Shown here: positions 59,760 to 64,000 of the stretch, piece by piece
Numbering within the stretch: position 1 is the stretch's first letter
Layout of the letters: each line of letters begins with the position of its first letter
From: Nomia melanderi
Taxonomy: Eukaryota; Arthropoda; Insecta; Hymenoptera; Halictidae
Length of the DNA: 64,000 nucleotides
Assembly: GCF_051020985.1 (NCBI RefSeq)
Contig: NC_135010.1
Coordinates: forward strand, 14,134,001 to 14,198,000
Reading direction: 5' to 3'
Translations under genes and position numbers: made by a program
The notes under the pieces: model-generated
Databases searched by the model: none
What the model saw: the letters and a program-made list of their open reading frames with translations, nothing else
Told to the model about the DNA's origin: nothing

Positions 59760-62700
59760 TGTCTCGGTTTCTGAAAGTATTATACGATACATCCGGAAGC
59801 TGTAAAGAGGAGTTTATGACGTAGAAAAGATCGGGAGATATAAAAGAATCGACTGACATCGTCGATAGAGCGAGATACTCTGTGCCGATTGTTGATACTT
59901 TAATCGATGGAAATTCCAAACGATTCGAACGAACAGCGACCGTTCGACGCTCTAGCACTGTTCAAGGATGCCACCGGTCCCTTTGCGCCACCGAAGCACA
60001 GAACAGTTAAACGCGTAACACGATGAAAGAGTCATCCAGTATCCACTCTTTTATGCTCTCCACGCGAGTAGCGCCATAGAGCAGCAGCGTTGGCGGTATG
60101 CAGTCGCAGCCAGAGAGAGAGCGAGAGAGAGAGAGAGAGAGAGAAGAGCGTGCAACAGCCTGGAATTGTTACTTAATCGCGAGCTCGTTCCGTGAAGTGG
60201 TACTCCGTCGAATTTCAATCGCGCTCGTCGGCCAATTCGCAGCGTAATGCGATGCAGGCGCAGAAACCGCCGCGCGCGATTCAGCCCCATTTCGGGGAAC
60301 GCGGGCGTGTATGTCGCGCGGCGGCTGTATTGGGGAAGCGGCGCGAAATTTCGTGCGGCCCGGCAGCCTACAATGGCAGTCGAGTCGACGAGCAGACAGA
60401 ACCGTCCGGTGTTTACCGCGGGAGAGTGCGCGCATCCGTCAACGGTTGCTCGCGGAGCCGTGGCTCGTTCAATACTCTTCGGAACGCGGAACAAACACGC
60501 TTACCCCGAGAGAATAAGCAGAAGAATTAAAAGAAGAGGAAGAAGAAGAAACTGAAGTAGAAGTCGCCGGTCCGTCGGCCAGGGAGAAACACCAGAATTA
60601 CGCGAGCGGACCAAAGAGCCATCTACCATTACAATCGGGCGTTCTCAAAGGCGCGGCCGGCGTCGCTTTTTGTTCGTTTCCATTCGTATCGCGTCGCTAA
60701 TTAGCCCCCGCGCGCAAAACAACAGTTTAATTATCACCGGGGTAATTCCTGTTTTTCACGGGGGAGCCGAGAAAAAGAAGGGCCGGCGGCTGCTTGTTCG
60801 CTTATTTATCGTCGCCCGGAAACGGCCGGCGATCCTCCCGATGCTCGAATTTTTCACGGGCGACTCGCCCCGCGGAGGAGCTGTTTTACACCGCGGCAAA
60901 AAGCCCCTTCCGGGGACTGCCGGGCTCGTCCTTTCTCGCGGTGAAAATTTCGCTCGCCGTGCGCAACCGCGAGCCTCGTCACGCGCGACGGGATCGAATC
61001 GGATCGGAACGTTAATCGAAACGACACGCGCGACCTTCGGATCGTTCCCGGCGGGCGCAATTCCACGGGAAATGCGCTTCGGCGATCGTCGCGCGTGTTG
61101 CGCGCGAGGGTGCAATCCAATCGCGGGATCAAAAGGCTCGGCCGCCGCAAAAGCCGCTCGGTTCCCGGACGCGGCGGGTCGCGCGCGCGGGTTCAGACGT
61201 CACCTGCGCTCGCGACCCATGGAATTTTCTGTAAAGCCAGACGCGCGGCGGGCTGCTGCTGCTCGTGTTCCGCCAAGGTATTTCCAGCTGCGCATTCGAC
61301 TCGGGCTCGACGCGTTCTGCCCGCTTGTCTCGCGAATTTACCGTCGAACTTTGTTACCCGCGGAACTGAACAAGATAAACTTGAAAGTTCCGCGGGAGCT
61401 TCGGAAGAAAAGCGTCTCGGTTTGCGTTGCCGGCTCCTCGCCCTTTTTCCTCCCCCCGCGTCTTTAATGGACCGCGAGATTTATTTCGAAACCGCGCGGA
61501 TTTTAGGGTCTGAGAGCGGAACGGCACGGACGCCGGGATTCGATCGGCGAAACATTTATTCTCATTAATTGCGGGGAATATGAAGGCGGACGGGGCCGTC
61601 GAGGGGAAACGGAACGCGGAATCTCTTCCGTCTGACCAACGACCGACTCGTTCCACTGAAACAGAACGAATCCGCGCTCGCGTAAATAACCGCCGCGGAG
61701 ATTTCGTTTTTGAGAGCGGTAATAAGCGCGTGCTAATTGCATGACTCGCTCCGCGCAAAGTCAGTCAATTTTTCTCGATGAAATTCAACGGTTTATTACG
61801 GTTCCCCTTTACATTTCCACGTTATATCGCTCTGAATGGGATCCGCGGCCGCTTCTTCTCCTTCCGAATGAAAATCCACTGGCGGGATCCTTTTGACGGA
61901 AGCGAGCCGCTCGACGAGCATGTTCGCGGCAGCGAAAAACAGCTGGAATTTCCGCGAGCCAGCTGTGAATTTTAGGGAAATTCGGACGACACCGGAAAGT
62001 CGCTGGGAGACTGTCCTCGTAAAAGGGAAGCTAATTATTCTGCTCCGTGGGAAAGTCGATCGCACGGCAAGCAGTAGATTCGGATATTAAATATTCTTTT
62101 CGAGAGCTGCACGGCGCGCGGAATAATCGCGGAAAAATGCGCTCGCGAATATCGGCGATCGTTTATTAGCGGCAATTTCTTTCGTTCCACGGGTCCCGGC
62201 GCGGCGCGGCGCGCGTACGATTCGATTGCCCGTTGAAATTTTATTTCAATGCCCGATTCAATTTTCGCCCCGTCTCGCTACTAAAATAATTGTTGGTACG
62301 TATCATTGATCAACATCCGATATTGCCGCGGAATACCGGGAACGTGATTCGGTGCTTAATTTGCCAGCTGCGATTCAATCGTGCGGCCTGCTGCCCCCCT
62401 CCCCTCTCCCGCCGTGCGGGCCGAATGGAACGCGCAAAGTCGATTACGAAATTAATTCGCTGCTTTTTCTTTCCACCGTTGTTCTCCTTGCTCACGCGGA
62501 ACGTCGCGCTCGACGGACGGGACGATATCGGGCCGAGAGAAACAGACGCGATTCGTCTTGTCGCGAGAAAAAAAGAAGGTAACCGTGCGGAATAATGATA
62601 CCAAATGGGCCGGAGCACGCGCGGCCGCGCGTTTACTCGTCGCGAGCGGGCATTTAAGATAAATTACCGTCATGCAATCGGTGGGATTCGCGCGAGTCGC

Positions 62701-63206
62701 GGTCTCTCCCGATGAAAACATAATGTTTGATTAAACTGTCAGGCGTATCGCGATCCTTCGACCGTCCAGACTGCCCGGCCGCGTCGAAGAGTAATGACCG
62801 GCTAGCGCCGCGACACTCTATTCTTTCATTATCGCCGTTCGCGCGACAAACAACGGGACGAAAAAATGCATTACTGAACAACGCGGCGATTACGGCTCGC
62901 GTGCGAGTCCCGGCGATAGCGCACGTTCAATCGATAGTATAACGGATGGAAGATCTCGTGTTCGTATTCGTGCCGGTTATTAATGGCTTCGGTACCTACA
63001 GCTAATAGTTTGAACAATGATTTCATCTGCATTCCTGCAGAATCCGGAGATTTATCTTCGTATTTCCAAATGTCGCTTAGAAGTTCCACGGAACACTCTC
63101 TCTTTTTTTCGAGAGCGTAGCGCGATGAAGGACAAGTCTGATGAGCTTGGAGATTATTAAATCTTATATATTCAATTCATTGACGTTCGGAGGCGCGGGC
63201 ACTGTT
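59760..63206 (+). other. Intron sequence, no gene
   Basis: AT-rich flank to about 60060, then CpG-rich background, with an imperfect GA repeat at 60112-60143. The 265-codon open frame at 60670-61467 is Arg/Pro-rich and is overlapped by long frames on the other strand, so I reject it as a gene. The last 250 bp become AT-rich toward the final element. Confidence 0.6.
60112..60143. repeat. Imperfect (GA)n microsatellite
   Basis: GA repeats with one CG interruption, about 32 bp. Confidence 0.85.
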
Positions 63207-63425
63207 TTAACCCTTTGCACTCGAGAGGTGACTCTCAGTCACCACTTGATTCGATGCAGTAGAACTATAAAATTTGATATTTATATATCGGATAAAATAT
63301 TCGGATAAAAAAGCTTTCAATTTACTTGTGATTATTCTTTGAGTTCATTTAAAGAAATATCGTGTTTGTATAGTTAGAAAACGTTAAGTATTTCCAGCGA
63401 AATACTTCCGAGTGCAAAGGGTTAA
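63207..63425. mobile_element. TTAA-type MITE, best preserved copy
   Basis: A 219-bp element with perfect outer inverted ends, TTAACCCTTTGCACTCG at the left and CGAGTGCAAAGGGTTAA at the right (the right repeat carries an extra C before GAGTGC), and TTAA on both sides. Just inside the left end is the palindrome GGTGACT-CTC-AGTCACC (63227-63243). The interior is AT-rich and non-coding. It is the reverse-orientation sister of 34603-34827. The intact ends suggest that it is the youngest copy in the window. Confidence 0.88.
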
Positions 63426-64000
63426 ACTTTGAGTCAAGGAACAACGTCTCACGCCGAAAGCAGCCTCTTCCTCCACATTTTCCCAACAGTCTAACGTCCA
63501 GTCAATCGCGCAACAGACTAAACTACCGGATTCTCTCAGTTTTCAGTCGCGCGCTTCGCCAGTCGCCGACGCGTAGCAACTGTAAGACGGTTTTTACCCG
63601 CTCGAAACTCGGCCCGGCCGAAATTAGACAAAAGTAGCTTACTCCGGGCTTCGGGTGCTCGGGGACTAAAACGCGGGGGCGAACTCGGGGGCGGGCCACG
63701 GAGAATTCGGCTTACGCTCGGAGCGGAAGCTACTTAGACGCGGAATATATCAAACTTGCCGGGAACTTAAGGCGCAACCGGGAGCCCGGCGCCGTTGCAG
63801 CGAATGGCTAATAAAATTAAACTATACGCCCGACGCGGCGTGGCCTGTCTGACCCGCGTCGCTCGCCTCCGAGCGCGGCCAGTCGGTTGCCACGCGTTCG
63901 AACCCGATCGATCTGAACCGTACGCACGCGGACGGCCGTCGGAAATCCACCGTTCGTCGAATCCTCTCGCACGTAGCTCCGCCCGTATTAGTACGCAAAC
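63426..64000 (+). other. CpG-rich intron sequence to the window end
   Basis: Return to GC-rich background after the element. No exon or other element is seen before the sequence stops. Confidence 0.6.

Noticed and set aside
60670..61467. Open frame of 265 codons on the + strand
   Set aside because: It is Arg/Ala/Pro-rich, long frames overlap it in two other readings, and there is no recognisable motif. Composition explains it.
1..64000. tRNA, rRNA, CRISPR, bacterial operon or phage features
   Set aside because: I saw no tRNA A/B boxes with cloverleaf pairing, no regular spaced repeats and no gene-dense layout. The composition and splice sites are eukaryotic.

Overview
The window looks like a piece of one very large eukaryotic gene, not a gene-dense region. 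Only two coding segments are supported, both on the + strand: 27028-27190 and 51097-51239. Spliced together they read as one complete I-set immunoglobulin domain of about 101 residues, with Cys23, Trp35, a Leu-Glu-Asp-Ser-Gly-Arg-Tyr-Glu-Cys motif and Cys74. The best match I recognise is the Ig domain of the secreted EGF-receptor ligand Vein, the arthropod neuregulin. The intron splits the domain at about the place where the vertebrate neuregulin-1 Ig domain is split. The EGF-like exon that would confirm the identity was not found and probably lies beyond position 64000.

Everything else is intron: at least 27 kb before the first exon, 23,906 bp between the exons, and at least 12.7 kb after the second. 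Most of it is GC-rich, has no CpG depletion, and is full of TCG/CGA words. Stop codons are therefore rare, so many Arg/Ser/Pro-rich open frames of 60-325 codons occur in all frames and mean nothing. The open CpG-rich background, compact splice sites (GTGAGT, GTAAGT, CTAAC branch site) and many short TTAA-flanked inverted-repeat elements suggest an insect. A hymenopteran such as a bee is my best guess, but that is inference.

The GC-rich background is broken by AT-rich islands of 200-700 bp, and many of these are small non-autonomous transposon relics. The main family has ends reading TTAACCCTTWGCACTC...GAGTGCAAAGGGTTAA (piggyBac-type target TTAA). Copies lie at 5912-6143, 34603-34827, 55111-55315, 56675-56912, 57706-58265, 59606-59759 and 63207-63425, with a degenerate candidate at 54786-54959. 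A second TTAA element has CCAGTTAA ends (32295-32512). A third family has AGAAGCCAATGCGGTT ends (41308-41552 and 58411-58648, in opposite orientations). Just upstream of the first exon there is a compound structure: a near-perfect 49-bp-arm hairpin (26602-26721) nested inside a longer inverted repeat (26553-26989) that ends 38 bp before the exon. Several CT, AC, GAC and GGGA microsatellites complete the picture.

The two exons work together as one extracellular domain flanked by phase-1 introns, a self-contained 1-1 module. I found no tRNA, rRNA, CRISPR array, operon, or second gene, and no sign of a novel multi-gene system. The observations most worth checking are the exon identity, the in-frame tandem 3' splice sites of the first exon, the basic patch across the split codon, and the hairpin beside the exon.
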